Shown: positions 38,901 through 46,114 of the stretch, piece after piece | How the letters are laid out: each line of letters starts with the position of its first letter | How positions within the stretch are numbered: the stretch's first letter is position 1 | Assembly: GCA_934248055.1 (NCBI GenBank) | Contig: CAKQKI010000002.1 | Location: 179,086 to 243,085, forward strand | DNA length: 64,000 nucleotides | Direction of reading: 5' to 3' | Source of the DNA: an uncultured Clostridia bacterium | Lineage (GTDB): Bacteria; Bacillota; Clostridia; Christensenellales; Borkfalkiaceae | Made by a program: the position numbers and the translations under genes | The notes under the pieces: generated by a model | The model's input: the letters and a program-made list of their open reading frames with translations, nothing else | Databases searched by the model: none | Told to the model about the DNA's origin: nothing

Positions 38901-41900
38901 GCTGTTGAATACAACGCTGCCGAACTTAGCGTTATAAAACGCGCTTCCGCCTATGAAAGCCGTTCTCGACGGGAATATTACCGTCTGGCTTAAATTTTTA
39001 AGGTCCTTAAACGCTTTCGCGCATATTTCGAGATGAGCGTTATCCGATTCTCTTTCCAAAAATTCAAGCGAAATTATATTCGAACAACCGCTGAAGGCTT
39101 CTTCGTTTATCTTTTCAACGCTTGCCGCAATAACAAGGCTCGTTAAATTCTGATTTTTTAAGAACGCTTTTTTGCCTATTTCGATAATACCTTCGGGAAC
39201 TGTGAAATTAACGCTTTCAAGAGCGTATTTTACAACTTTGCCGTCGCTGTTTACAACGTAATACGGCGTTTCCGTACTTCCCCCGATAGTATTGTCGTTA
39301 TCTTTTTTATATTCGACGATTTTGTTCGTTGCGGTTTCTTTGGCGTAAGTACCTTTTTCGTTGATAACGTAATTATAGTTTTTGCACGCGTATTTAATCG
39401 GGCAATAAACTATTTTTTTCGCGCTGTCATCGGTTTTGTCTACCACGATGCCGCATCTTACTTTAGTATCGGTGCCGTCGGGAACGGTTATTTCTTCGGG
39501 CGCTAAGCCGTATTCGTTCGATTCGGGATAGCACACTTCGTAATTTCCGCCGTCGCCCGTAAATCCGATATCCACAAGGTTCGGACAATTGCCGAAATAT
39601 TCGGGGAAATCGATTGCCGCAATACGAGAAGGTAAAATTATGGTTTCCGCGTTACAACCATTGAACGCTTTTGTAGAAGCAAGAACAAGCGGCTTTTCTT
39701 CCGCCTTTTTATCTGCGGGAGTAGCGGTAAAGTAAATTTCGGTAATATTTTTTACATTAAACTTAGGCGAAGAGAACGCGCCCGCTTCGATGTTGGTAAC
39801 CGTATAAGGAACCATTATTCTCGTAAACGAGTTTGCTTTAAAGGCGTTAAGCGGAAGCGACGTAACTCCCGTGGGAACGGTGAATTGCGTGCAGGTGTTT
39901 CCGTTTTTGTCTTTGTAATTTTTAAGAATGGCGCCTTCTTCGTCGGAAGCGGCAAGCGCCTGCGGAATGTATTTCAACTCTTTGCCGTTTTCGGGATCGT
40001 TACGGAAAAGAATACCTTGCTCGGAAGAGTAAAGTTTTTCGTGATTGCCGTCCACTTTATAAACGTTTACTTCTTCAAGCGCCGCGCAACCCGAGAAAGC
40101 GGAAATTTCAACGCCGTCGGAAGTAACGTAACCGGTATCTACGTTTAAAATATTGTCGGGTATTTCTATCGTAACAAGACGTTTGCAATCTTTGAATGCG
40201 TCTGCTTCGATAGACACTATCGGATTGCCGTCTGAAAAATACGCGGGTATTTTAATCGTCGTTACTTTACCGATATCGGGACCGCTGGATACGGAATAAC
40301 CGTCCGTTTTGCCCGTGTCGCTGTTATACACTTTTCTGAAAGAAAGCGTTTCGTACCATGCGGCGTAAAGCGTTAACGTTCTCGCGTCAAGCCAGTTGCC
40401 GTAACCGTTGCCGTTTTCGTTCGTATAGCGTTCGCCTTTGCCGCCGCGCTCGGTATACCAGCCGCCGAACTGCGTGGAAGCAACGTAAGAGCCTTCAACG
40501 GGAACGGGAAGAGTATAAGGCTTATCGAAAATCGCGGTTGCGGAATAAACGCCGCCGTCGTTATATTTTTCTTCGAGTTCGCCTACGCCCATAAGTTCGA
40601 GATTTACGGTGACTTTGGCAGGCGACCAGTAAGCGTAAAGAGTAACGTTCGAAGTCGCTAAAAATTTAGAGCCGCTTACAAACAAACTGCCGTTATCCGC
40701 CGCGCCGCCGGGAACGTCGTACATTCCTATAAGATCGTAACCGTAAAATTTAGACGTGGGAAGAGATATTACGTCGCCGTAAGCGTAGTACTGATTTTCA
40801 ACGTCTGTACCGCCGCGAACGTCAAACGTTACTTTGTATGCGGTAACTTTTGCCGACGCGGAAGTTATATAAGTGTATGAATTAGCGGTATCGCTGTCTT
40901 TACTGTACGCCGAAACGGTAATTTCGTTTTCGCCGGCCTGAGTAAGAGTAACGGCAAGAGAAGTACTGCCGTCGAGAATTTCAACGCTTCTGCCGCCGTT
41001 CACGTTAACGACGTATTTATCTGCCTTCGCAACGGGCGACCAGGTAACTACGCCCGCGTCGTATACGGGAGCCGCGCCGAAAGCGGTTAAACCTATTAAA
41101 ACTTCGTCGGAAACGAAAGAGTTGTTTCCGATAACGGAAGAGTGAATCGCCTGAACGGTAACCTTAACGGTGGCTTTGTCGGCAATTTCTTCCTGAGAAA
41201 GAGCGTATTCGTTGCTCGTTACCGTTTTAGCCGCGCCGTTTACGGTGATTACGTAACTGCTCGCGTCGTTTACGGCGTCCCAGGTAATTTTATTGTTTGC
41301 AACTCTTATCGCCGAAGGCGTGGAAAGAGTGTTTTTGGTGAACGAGAAAGCAACGGCTTCGGGACTGTTGAACCCGTCCGTTACGGGCGTAACTTTAACC
41401 GTTACTTCTCCCGTGAATTTTTTAAGGGAATAGCGCGTTTCGTTGGTTGTGAAGACGAACGGCGATTCTTTGCCCGCCGCAACGCTTACTTCGTAAGAAA
41501 CGGCGTTATCAACCCGCGTCCATACGATATAGCCCGTTTTTTCTTCGTATTTAACGTCCGCAACGCCTTCGAGAGAGCGTTCGAACACGTATTTCGATTC
41601 GGAAGTAAGATAACCGTCCGCAACCGCGTAAACGGTAAATTCGATACCGCCTTTTTTCATACCGCACGAAGCGAAATTATAAACGGTGTTTTTGCCGAGA
41701 GAATCTTTCTCGTGAACGTGACCGCTCGTGCCGCAATCAACCGAAATTTTGTATTCGGCAGCGTTTTCTACGGAATTGAAAATAAGGGTTTTGTTATCGA
41801 CTACCTTAAAGCCAGAAACTCTCGCCAGCGCCTTGTTTTTATAGTAAACCGACGTTTCGTTCTCGCCTTCTTTTACCGAAATTCTGTAGTTGCCCGCAGG

Positions 41901-42842
41901 CTGATTGCCGAAATCGAATTCGACGGTACCCGTCATATCCGATTGCGTGTGAACGGACTTTTCTCCGCTTTTTTCTACAAGGAAAACTTCCGCGGTATAA
42001 GTAACGCCCGCTTTGTTTTTCCAGGTAAATTTGCCGTTTTTATCGAGAGTTACTTCGGGTTTGCCGTTTTCGTACGCAGCAAAAAGTTCAACGTCGGAAC
42101 TTAACTGTCTGCCGTCGTATTTATAGGTGAGTTTATCTGCCGAATTGTAATCGGAAACGTACCAGCCCGAAAAGTTTTTACCGTCTTTTTTGTCGGGAAC
42201 GGGAAGATCTCTTATAACGCCGCCCGTGGTGGTAATACGCTGTTTATCGTATTCGGTGCCTTCGGCGTTTAATGTAACGGAATATTCTACGATCGCATTG
42301 TCTACGAAATATCCGTAAAGATCGACGTTCTCCGTAACGAGAGCGGCAAAATTATGTACGTTTTTATAATCGTTCGTTTCATACCAACCGATGAATTTCG
42401 AACCGCTTTTCACGGGATCGTCCGGTCTTACGGCTTTGCTGCCGTTCGTTACGCTGTCGGTCTTATAAACGTTGCCGTCAACGTGGTATTTCACGGAATA
42501 TTTAACGCTTTTTTTGTAAAAAATACGCGTTTGTCCGTTAACCGTAAGACGAATGGTGTTTCCGTCGTAATCGGCTGTCTGAGTGCTTTCGCCGATAGTG
42601 TAGGTAAACGTTTTTCCGTCATACGAATAGGTGCCGTTAATGATTTCGTCTGTCGTGTAAGCGATAGTGCCTTTTTCGAGTAAAGCGTTTATTTCGTTAC
42701 CCGAATTATCGTAGGCATAGTAAACGCCTTCTTCGCCGTGAGCGGTAAAGCCTTTGTCTTTCTTACACGAAACGACAAAGAGCGACGAAGCGATTACCAT
42801 AATCGCCGTGAGCAGTGAGACCAAAAGTTTTCTGCCTTTCAT
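32913..42842 (-). CDS. Very large BspA-type leucine-rich-repeat surface lipoprotein
   Basis: 3309 residues. ATG 42842 is chosen because the AGGAGG site lies 7 bases upstream; the ATG at 42848 would be only 1 base from it. Lipobox FVVSC (Cys26) follows the signal peptide. Next come two Listeria-Bacteroides repeats (about 115-275), several fibronectin-III-like modules (about 280-680, recurring ITWDAVNDASSYVITV patterns), two more B-type repeats (about 690-865), and then an LRR_5/BspA block from about 880 almost to the C-terminus. That block is roughly 2400 residues of units of about 23 residues, some interrupted by degenerate inserts. No enzyme motif, membrane helix or sorting signal is seen at the C-terminus. 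The protein is a candidate long surface stalk for binding host or diet proteins or other microbes. It has its own strong promoter and terminator. Confidence 0.9.
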   Translation of the reverse strand: MKGRKLLVSLLTAIMVIASSLFVVSCKKDKGFTAHGEEGVYYAYDNSGNEINALLEKGTIAYTTDEIINGTYSYDGKTFTYTIGESTQTADYDGNTIRLTVNGQTRIFYKKSVKYSVKYHVDGNVYKTDSVTNGSKAVRPDDPVKSGSKFIGWYETNDYKNVHNFAALVTENVDLYGYFVDNAIVEYSVTLNAEGTEYDKQRITTTGGVIRDLPVPDKKDGKNFSGWYVSDYNSADKLTYKYDGRQLSSDVELFAAYENGKPEVTLDKNGKFTWKNKAGVTYTAEVFLVEKSGEKSVHTQSDMTGTVEFDFGNQPAGNYRISVKEGENETSVYYKNKALARVSGFKVVDNKTLIFNSVENAAEYKISVDCGTSGHVHEKDSLGKNTVYNFASCGMKKGGIEFTVYAVADGYLTSESKYVFERSLEGVADVKYEEKTGYIVWTRVDNAVSYEVSVAAGKESPFVFTTNETRYSLKKFTGEVTVKVTPVTDGFNSPEAVAFSFTKNTLSTPSAIRVANNKITWDAVNDASSYVITVNGAAKTVTSNEYALSQEEIADKATVKVTVQAIHSSVIGNNSFVSDEVLIGLTAFGAAPVYDAGVVTWSPVAKADKYVVNVNGGRSVEILDGSTSLAVTLTQAGENEITVSAYSKDSDTANSYTYITSASAKVTAYKVTFDVRGGTDVENQYYAYGDVISLPTSKFYGYDLIGMYDVPGGAADNGSLFVSGSKFLATSNVTLYAYWSPAKVTVNLELMGVGELEEKYNDGGVYSATAIFDKPYTLPVPVEGSYVASTQFGGWYTERGGKGERYTNENGNGYGNWLDARTLTLYAAWYETLSFRKVYNSDTGKTDGYSVSSGPDIGKVTTIKIPAYFSDGNPIVSIEADAFKDCKRLVTIEIPDNILNVDTGYVTSDGVEISAFSGCAALEEVNVYKVDGNHEKLYSSEQGILFRNDPENGKELKYIPQALAASDEEGAILKNYKDKNGNTCTQFTVPTGVTSLPLNAFKANSFTRIMVPYTVTNIEAGAFSSPKFNVKNITEIYFTATPADKKAEEKPLVLASTKAFNGCNAETIILPSRIAAIDFPEYFGNCPNLVDIGFTGDGGNYEVCYPESNEYGLAPEEITVPDGTDTKVRCGIVVDKTDDSAKKIVYCPIKYACKNYNYVINEKGTYAKETATNKIVEYKKDNDNTIGGSTETPYYVVNSDGKVVKYALESVNFTVPEGIIEIGKKAFLKNQNLTSLVIAASVEKINEEAFSGCSNIISLEFLERESDNAHLEICAKAFKDLKNLSQTVIFPSRTAFIGGSAFYNAKFGSVVFNSDDKSDAKLVLDEKAFDWCKKIASVTFGSSLSSIGAGAFSSSNLKTVVLDCDENTVIANGAFFNFSGKAYDGYVTDLTIGKNVPYMDLAAIFGTNMTVVKINAENPNYTVLPAKTGGSVTKLYEIEITETTGEGDNAVTTVKTEIRKNNTLKENERLVNTYNANGPVLNGDGKVFVLYPKMASVKDYAIPATVERIASGAFITGTKDKRITGTLTIGNNVTEIGEQAFINLHATKIEFAKPAEGEAENPLVFGKESFKWLRGVTTLTIPKRTVTIGEGAFKYGQSQFKKIIIDSGKVTDKSGAVSYTSKLTTIESNAFFSSDFTEIELSPTVQNIGMTDGVIDIFDSCRKLETIKMGEGGEYYGVYGNVLYSLRNENGDFVADKALFIPQQSDITEVVIKNTITELSPKVFYSVKTVTKVSFEGNKAEHLTEIADSAFESLTTLKEISIPEGVTRIGSRAFYGTKLTAVEIPSTVNFIGTLAFASSSLSSLETVTFRNGDIANSEELVFDEYISNGSVSSTMGVFYKAGIKQIVFPNRPISLGGYTFKECANIESVTFKNALTKFGTGVFSDNSSLKEVIGLEKTGITEIPNYTFYIATYTASYVSSLKNITIPDTVTTIGVSAFNGQSLTEIRIPANVTYIGQSAFSYNADLTSVIFAEGSLLESFGINVFDSDTSLEHITLPEGVKKLRGSMFNKSALKSIVIPASVESLAEERGSFGAFNGAAMLKEITFAKGSQLKLLGKITFAKTGIEKIEFPDTDWEIEGAGDNIFDGCANLTEVYIAKGITDIESSVTSCPSIRKIRVSEDNKYYSTDSVGAMLLDYNGLTIKYICGVIDSEIYELPEVSSIGDSVFKGQWKIRKLIVPESIRSIGKNAFEGCISLEEIEFKKNGTLISIGSNVFKGCDKLISVNLPESLTKLDASAFKGSSVQEVYVPSKIKSLGVSAFDGVSTLSRITGMSGLTEISEKAFKGTSITVIEIPESVTSIGESAFEGCKVLTSVKGMKSVETIGKNSFKGCSLLMSFAMPEKVREIPEGMFYNCTSLSSVTGLEDITTVNNDAFNNTQALKELSFPEVMSVGMSAFNGSGIASVSLPKAENIKMYALRDCKSLSRVVLCDVLTALPRGMFAGCESLKSVTLPKNISTIGDLAFVCSGIETIVIPAGVTDLPVSPFAYTSTDPETGVKTNCNGMFENCKSLKSVTIEGDISAISEEMFRNCVSLESFDLSNIASIGKEAFYGSGIKSVNIPKVSSMGNRAFGKCLALTEIIGAKVIGENAFRESGIETLDLTGVTLIGTGAFAEMPKLTSVTISGSLTTIAESAFFKSKSLETVTIGEGVTAIGLQAFYNCSAITEIVLPETLNEIGESAFAGTSLTTVALTKNVNLIGKNAFNCATLTAFTSESKTYTVQDGVLYYADDVFMYPVAKEAGDILTLDGLKDNAFNGNKKIKKVVLTGKVTEIPDYAFYNSSIEEIEIPASVNTIGQYAFHNCNALTKVTFLTEPGTEPGTETTNVDKFDMYAFGNCANLAGIDVPSSVTSIGNYCFTGSGIREITIPEGCETLNSSTFANCLNLEKVTILSDNVTIGRSAFEGCVKLKTIATSSKNEPNVVNLPAGIKVTGGKLPDGLFSDSGIEKIVLPAAITSLACSSSDILFENCAELREVVFEGKITEIGSNVFRNCAKLETLDFSNSTNKADGTIVFPDTLTTLGAGAFANTGLKGVVLSSKLSSLGNVTDYEGKRSAFGVFEGCKKLTNVTVNSTKISGGKGAFIDCTALTTVIIDKAVKTLPEQFFEGCTALNDITFGGLTAISSKMFAGCTSITAITIPDTITKIGGNAFKGSGLTSITFSNLTKMFTLDTNAFSGCDKIKSIVLPKLKAVYITTATRWFDGCTMLESVEFSDKVDILGGYTFNNCTSLTTVKFGNTPEGATGIYIPENMKLGNYVFNGISQNAVISVEKDYYYTVGIWEANWYKGCNADIYAAVKDPANPASGIKMNPYFA

Positions 42843-42916
42843 AAGCATGCCTCCTATTTAGCCGCCGATTTTCGCGAAATTCGCGACGTTTGCGACCGTT
42901 TTTTAATATTTGCGCG

Positions 42917-43010
42917 CCTTTCGGCGTTTTTTAACCGTTATATTTATCGGAATTATTGTCCGTTTCGCCGACTTTTACCCTTTCGGCGTTTTTTAAGCGT
43001 TCTATTTATC
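42917..43010. repeat. 32-bp direct repeat pair in the giant gene leader
   Basis: The stretch 42917-42948 recurs at 42979-43010 with 30 of 32 bases identical (62-base period). On the transcript each copy contains AAAAAACGCCGAAAGG. In the downstream copy CGCC-GAAA-GGCG can form a GNRA-loop hairpin; in the upstream copy CGCCGA can pair with a TCGGCG that follows. Confidence 0.75.
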
Positions 43011-43033
43011 AAAATTTCAGCGCGTCATTACGC

Positions 43034-43063
43034 TCAGCCATAAGCGATTGCGTTTGAACCCGT
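43034..43063. repeat. Dispersed repeat arm, copy in the giant gene leader
   Basis: This 30-base stretch matches 25 of 30 bases of 63873-63902, which includes the right arm of the long inverted repeat near the end of the window. Here only the one arm is present. It suggests a remnant of a small repeated palindromic element. Confidence 0.5.
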
Positions 43064-43085
43064 GGATATATTGCATTTAAGCGCG

Positions 43086-43140
43086 TTTCTGACGGAACAG
43101 TTGCGAACGCAACCCGTCAGAAAAAGGGTATACCCTTTTT
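43086..43140 (-). promoter_or_regulatory. Tandem palindromes in the leader of the giant lipoprotein gene
   Basis: About 100 bases after the predicted start, the transcript first meets a perfect 20-base palindrome (AAAAAGGGTATACCCTTTTT, 43140-43121). It then meets a hairpin whose arms TTTCTGACGG and CCGTCAGAAA (43086-43095 and 43114-43123) enclose an inner TTGCG/CGCAA stem. The two structures overlap by 3 bases, so they compete. The first, with its T run, looks like a weak terminator. The set could be an attenuator; this is inference. Confidence 0.5.
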
Positions 43141-43242
43141 GATTTTAATTCGGTTTTAATTTAATTTCGATTTTGTTTTAACCGAAATTTCTCCGAATTT
43201 TAATCTGTTGTATTAAATTTTCATTATAATAATTATTATAAC

Positions 43243-43272
43243 ATTATACTCTAATAATAGCAGTACTGTCAA
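43243..43272 (-). promoter_or_regulatory. Strong promoter of the giant lipoprotein gene
   Basis: Minus strand: consensus TTGACA (43272-43267), 18 bases, consensus TATAAT (43248-43243). Predicted start near 43236, which leaves a leader of about 394 bases before ATG 42842. Confidence 0.8.
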
Positions 43273-43618
43273 ATAAATACCCGAAAAAGCCTTGATTTTC
43301 AAGTATAACGATTTTTTAACCTTTCGTCGGAGCATTATAAGGAGTTATTATATTGTGCGCAATTTTTGAATATATATGCGCACGTTTGTACGCGATTTGC
43401 GAACATTTTGTGTTTTCACGGCAATAAATTCTTTCTCTGCGCCTTAAAAACCCGCTTTTCGGCAGGCACGTAGGGCATAACCTTCGATTTTCACTTTCAA
43501 TTTTAATTTTGCGGCACTTTTCACAGGAATTATTATAAAAAAACAGCATTTTACCCCACGATTTTTTACGCTTATTGCGATAAAAACGCAATTTTCCGAC
43601 GTGCGGAGCGCGATGCAT

Positions 43619-43651
43619 AAAAAAAGACCGCAAAGTTACGCTTATGCGGTC
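43619..43651 (-). terminator. Terminator of pyrH
   Basis: Stem GACCGCA (43651-43645) with TGCGGTC (43632-43626) and a 12-base loop, followed on the minus strand by seven T. It begins about 20 bases after the pyrH stop. Confidence 0.85.
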
Positions 43652-43672
43652 AGATTTGTATAATTTTGCGTT

Positions 43673-44380
43673 TTATCTTATCCAGGTGCCGAGTTTTTCG
43701 CCTTTAACTACTCTTTTTATGCTGTTTTTCTCATTAAGCCCGAACGCAAGAATAGGCGTTTTGTTCTCCATACAAATGGCAACGGCAGCCGTATCCATAG
43801 CCTTAAGCCCCTGTGAAATAAAGTCGATATACTTGATTTCATCGTATTTTTTGGCGTTCGGATTGATTTTCGGGTCGCTGTCGTAAATACCGTCAACGTT
43901 TTTGGCAAGAAGGATAACGTCGGCATTGATTTCTGCCGCGCGAAGAGCAACGGCGGTATCGGTCGAGAAGAACGGATTGCCCGTTCCGCACGCAAATATA
44001 ACTATTCTTTTCTTTTCGAGATGAGAAAGAGCCTTTCTGAGTATATAAGGTTCGGCAACGCGCGTAATGGTAAGAGCCGTCTGAACGCGGGTCTGAATTC
44101 CCCGCCTTTCGAAAGCGTCCTGCAAAGCAAGCGCGTTTATGACGGTGGCAAGCATTCCCATATGGTCGGCGGTGGTTCTTTCCATATCCACGCCCTGCCT
44201 GCCGCGCCAGAAATTGCCGCCGCCAACGACGATTGCAACTTCTACTCCGAGATCGTGAACTTCTTTAACTTCGTCTACCACTTCGTTTACAACGTCCCAG
44301 TCAAACCCCGACCCCTTATCGCCCGCAAGCGCTTCGCCGCTTATCTTGATAATAACTCTTTTATATTTTAATTTATCCAT
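43673..44380 (-). CDS. pyrH: UMP kinase
   Basis: 235 residues, the normal bacterial length. It phosphorylates UMP to UDP with ATP in pyrimidine nucleotide synthesis. Amino-acid-kinase fold motifs are seen: KISGEAL at the N-terminus (about 12-18), GGGNFWRG (about 52-59), the DHMGMLATVINALAL helix typical of bacterial PyrH (about 71-85), and GTGNPFFSTDTAVALRAAEI (about 132-151), the nucleotide and allosteric region. It follows rpsB and tsf as in most bacteria, but a terminator hairpin lies between tsf and pyrH. No frr gene follows; pyrH ends at a terminator. Confidence 0.98.
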   Translation of the reverse strand: MDKLKYKRVIIKISGEALAGDKGSGFDWDVVNEVVDEVKEVHDLGVEVAIVVGGGNFWRGRQGVDMERTTADHMGMLATVINALALQDAFERRGIQTRVQTALTITRVAEPYILRKALSHLEKKRIVIFACGTGNPFFSTDTAVALRAAEINADVILLAKNVDGIYDSDPKINPNAKKYDEIKYIDFISQGLKAMDTAAVAICMENKTPILAFGLNEKNSIKRVVKGEKLGTWIR

Positions 44381-44397
44381 ATCGCCTCGTTAAGATT

Positions 44398-44425
44398 AAA
44401 AAAAGGAATGCCGAAAAAGCATTCC
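44398..44425 (-). terminator. Intercistronic terminator between tsf and pyrH
   Basis: Stem GGAATGC (44425-44419) with GCATTCC (44411-44405), loop TTTTTCG, then seven T on the minus strand. It is a good intrinsic terminator placed 8 bases after the tsf stop. It probably leaves most transcripts as rpsB-tsf, with read-through into pyrH. Confidence 0.75.
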
Positions 44426-44432
44426 GTTTCTT

Positions 44433-45092
44433 TTATTTTTTCATCGAATTTACCTGAGCGGCAACCTCGTCCGCCAGATTTTCACTCTTTTTCTGTAAGC
44501 CTTCGCCCATTTCGTAACGCGTAAATCTTCTTACCGAAATCTTTTCGCCGATAGAAGCCGTCGCTTCGATAACCAACTGTTCGATGGTTTTTGAAGGATC
44601 TTTAACGTATTTCTGGCAAAGAAGACAGTTTTCGTCGTAATACGTTTTAATTCTGCCTTCGACCATTTTTTCAACGATAGCGGCAGGCTTGCCTTCTTCG
44701 ATAGCCTGCGCTTTTAAAATTTCTTTTTCTTTTTCGATAACGTCGGCAGGAACTTCTTCCTTCGTTACGTAAAGCGGGTTCGAAGCCGCTATCTGAAGAG
44801 CGATATCGTGAACGAGTTCTTTAAACTGCTCGCCGCGGGCAACGAAGTCCGTTTCGCAGTTTACTTCGAGAAGAACGCCTACTTTGCCGCCCATGTGAAT
44901 GTAACTGTCAACAATTCCTTCCGCAGCGATTCTGCCCGCTTTCTTGGCTGCTTTCGCAATGCCCTTTTCGCGAAGATAATCTACCGCTTTATCCATATCG
45001 CCGTCCGTTTCGACAAGTGCCTTTTTGCAATCCATCATGCCCGCGCCCGTTCTCTGGCGGAGCGTCATAACGTCGTTAGCCGTAAAACTCAT
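44433..45092 (-). CDS. tsf: Translation elongation factor Ts
   Basis: 219 residues. It exchanges GDP for GTP on EF-Tu. The N-terminal UBA-like TS-N domain is complete (VMTLRQRTGAGMMDCKKAL, about 9-27), and the conserved core CETDFVARGEQF follows near 79-90. The protein is shorter than the 290-residue forms of Bacillus and E. coli, as in compact EF-Ts with one main dimerisation domain. The ATG lies 18 bases after rpsB. Confidence 0.97.
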   Translation of the reverse strand: MSFTANDVMTLRQRTGAGMMDCKKALVETDGDMDKAVDYLREKGIAKAAKKAGRIAAEGIVDSYIHMGGKVGVLLEVNCETDFVARGEQFKELVHDIALQIAASNPLYVTKEEVPADVIEKEKEILKAQAIEEGKPAAIVEKMVEGRIKTYYDENCLLCQKYVKDPSKTIEQLVIEATASIGEKISVRRFTRYEMGEGLQKKSENLADEVAAQVNSMKK

Positions 45093-45110
45093 ATAGGTTA
45101 CTCCTTTATT

Positions 45111-45944
45111 TTATTCCGCTTTCGGTTCTTCGCTTACTTCTGCGTTGACTTCCGCTTTAACTTCTTCGATTTCACCGTCCGCATTCTCAACCGCCGCTTC
45201 GGCTTCGACCGCTTCGTCCATAGAAACGACTTCTTCGTCTACTTCGTGTTTAACCGCGTCTTCGCCCTGATTTGCTTCGATAACGGCGTCGGCAATAATC
45301 GACGCGATGAGTTTAACCGCTCTTATAGCGTCGTCGTTACCGGGGATAACGTAATCGATGTCTGTGGGATCGCAGTTCGTATCGGTTATCGCAACTACGG
45401 GAATGCCGAGTTTTTTCGCTTCTTTTACGGCAATTTGCTCGCAGTGGGGATCTACCACGAAAAGCGCGCCGGGAAGAGTAGTCATCTCTCTTATGCCGCC
45501 GAGAACGGTCTGCAATTTATCTCTTTCCGACTTTAAAGCGATAACTTCTTTTTTGGGAAGAAGGTCGAATTCGCCGGATTTTTCCATATTGTCAAGTTTA
45601 TTAAGCCTGTCTACTCTCGAGCGGATGGTTTTGAAATTCGTAAGAGTGCCGCCGAGCCATCTCGAATTGATGTAATACTGACCGCATCTTTCCGCTTCCT
45701 GAGCGATTGCTTCCTGAGCCTGCTTTTTAGTTCCCACGAAAAGTATCGATTTGCCCGACTTAGCCGTTTCTACGACGAATTTGTAGGCTTTTTCGATTTC
45801 TTCTACGGTGATTTGCAGGTCAACTATATGAATGTTGTTGCGCGCACCGTAAATGTACTTTTTCATTTTGGGGTTCCATCTACTCGTCTGATGTCCGAAA
45901 TGGACGCCCGCTTCGAGCAATTGTTTCATAGAACATACTGCCAT
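45111..45944 (-). CDS. rpsB: 30S ribosomal protein S2
   Basis: 277 residues. The S2 hallmarks are present: LLEAGVHFGHQTSRWNPKM (about 9-27), the IYGARNNIHIVDL strand, and VDPHCEQIAVKEAKKLGIPVVAITDTNCDP (about 160-188, the conserved DP and D-T-N-C-D-P elements). The last 50 residues are an acidic tail of E, V, A and D beyond the usual end of S2. It is the first gene of rpsB-tsf-(pyrH). The leader holds two stable hairpins (45995-46029). Confidence 0.98.
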   Translation of the reverse strand: MAVCSMKQLLEAGVHFGHQTSRWNPKMKKYIYGARNNIHIVDLQITVEEIEKAYKFVVETAKSGKSILFVGTKKQAQEAIAQEAERCGQYYINSRWLGGTLTNFKTIRSRVDRLNKLDNMEKSGEFDLLPKKEVIALKSERDKLQTVLGGIREMTTLPGALFVVDPHCEQIAVKEAKKLGIPVVAITDTNCDPTDIDYVIPGNDDAIRAVKLIASIIADAVIEANQGEDAVKHEVDEEVVSMDEAVEAEAAVENADGEIEEVKAEVNAEVSEEPKAE

Positions 45945-45994
45945 AATTTTAATACCTCCGTTATTCCGCCCGCACGCAGGTTGATTTTCCGCCA

Positions 45995-46029
45995 GACGCC
46001 GAAAGCGTCACGAAGCGCGGCAAACGCGC
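45995..46029 (-). promoter_or_regulatory. Two tandem hairpins in the rpsB leader
   Basis: On the transcript, GCGCG/CGCGC (46029-46025 with 46019-46015, loop of 5) is followed by GACGC/GCGTC (46009-46005 with 45999-45995, loop of 5). They lie between the promoter and the rpsB start. Ribosomal operons often carry leader structures bound by their own product. Autoregulation by S2 is possible but not shown. Confidence 0.45.
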
Positions 46030-46051
46030 GGTGTGAATTTTTACTTTAAAT

Positions 46052-46080
46052 ATATTAACATACTTTTTTCGTTTTGTAAA
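46052..46080 (-). promoter_or_regulatory. Promoter of rpsB-tsf
   Basis: Minus strand: TTTACA (46080-46075), 17 bases, TAATAT (46057-46052). Predicted leader of about 100 bases. Confidence 0.7.
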
Positions 46081-46114
46081 ACGTTTTCACGCCGTTTTTG
46101 CGGTTTTTATCCGC

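Larger units (their letters stand above)
42849..43672. other. Long intergenic region and leader upstream of the 3309-residue lipoprotein gene
   Basis: 824 bases between pyrH and the giant gene. From the pyrH side it holds the pyrH terminator (43619-43651), an open frame of about 100 codons with no ribosome site (43316-43633, rejected as a gene), a consensus promoter (43243-43272), then a leader of about 390 bases. The leader contains a 20-bp palindrome and strong hairpin (43086-43140), a piece of a dispersed repeat (43034-43063) and two 32-bp direct repeats (42917-43010). Confidence 0.7.

Noticed and set aside
43034..43063. Possible T-arm of a tRNA (GGGTTCAAACGC on the minus strand)
   Set aside because: No acceptor, D or anticodon arms can be drawn around it; the stretch matches a dispersed repeat.
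43316..43633. Open frame of about 100 codons on the minus strand with CxxC, then CxxC 14 residues later, resembling a zinc ribbon
   Set aside because: It starts inside the pyrH terminator T run, has no ribosome site, and its codon use is more A/T-rich than the neighbouring genes. A chance frame in an AT-rich gap is more likely, though conservation in a relative would reopen it.
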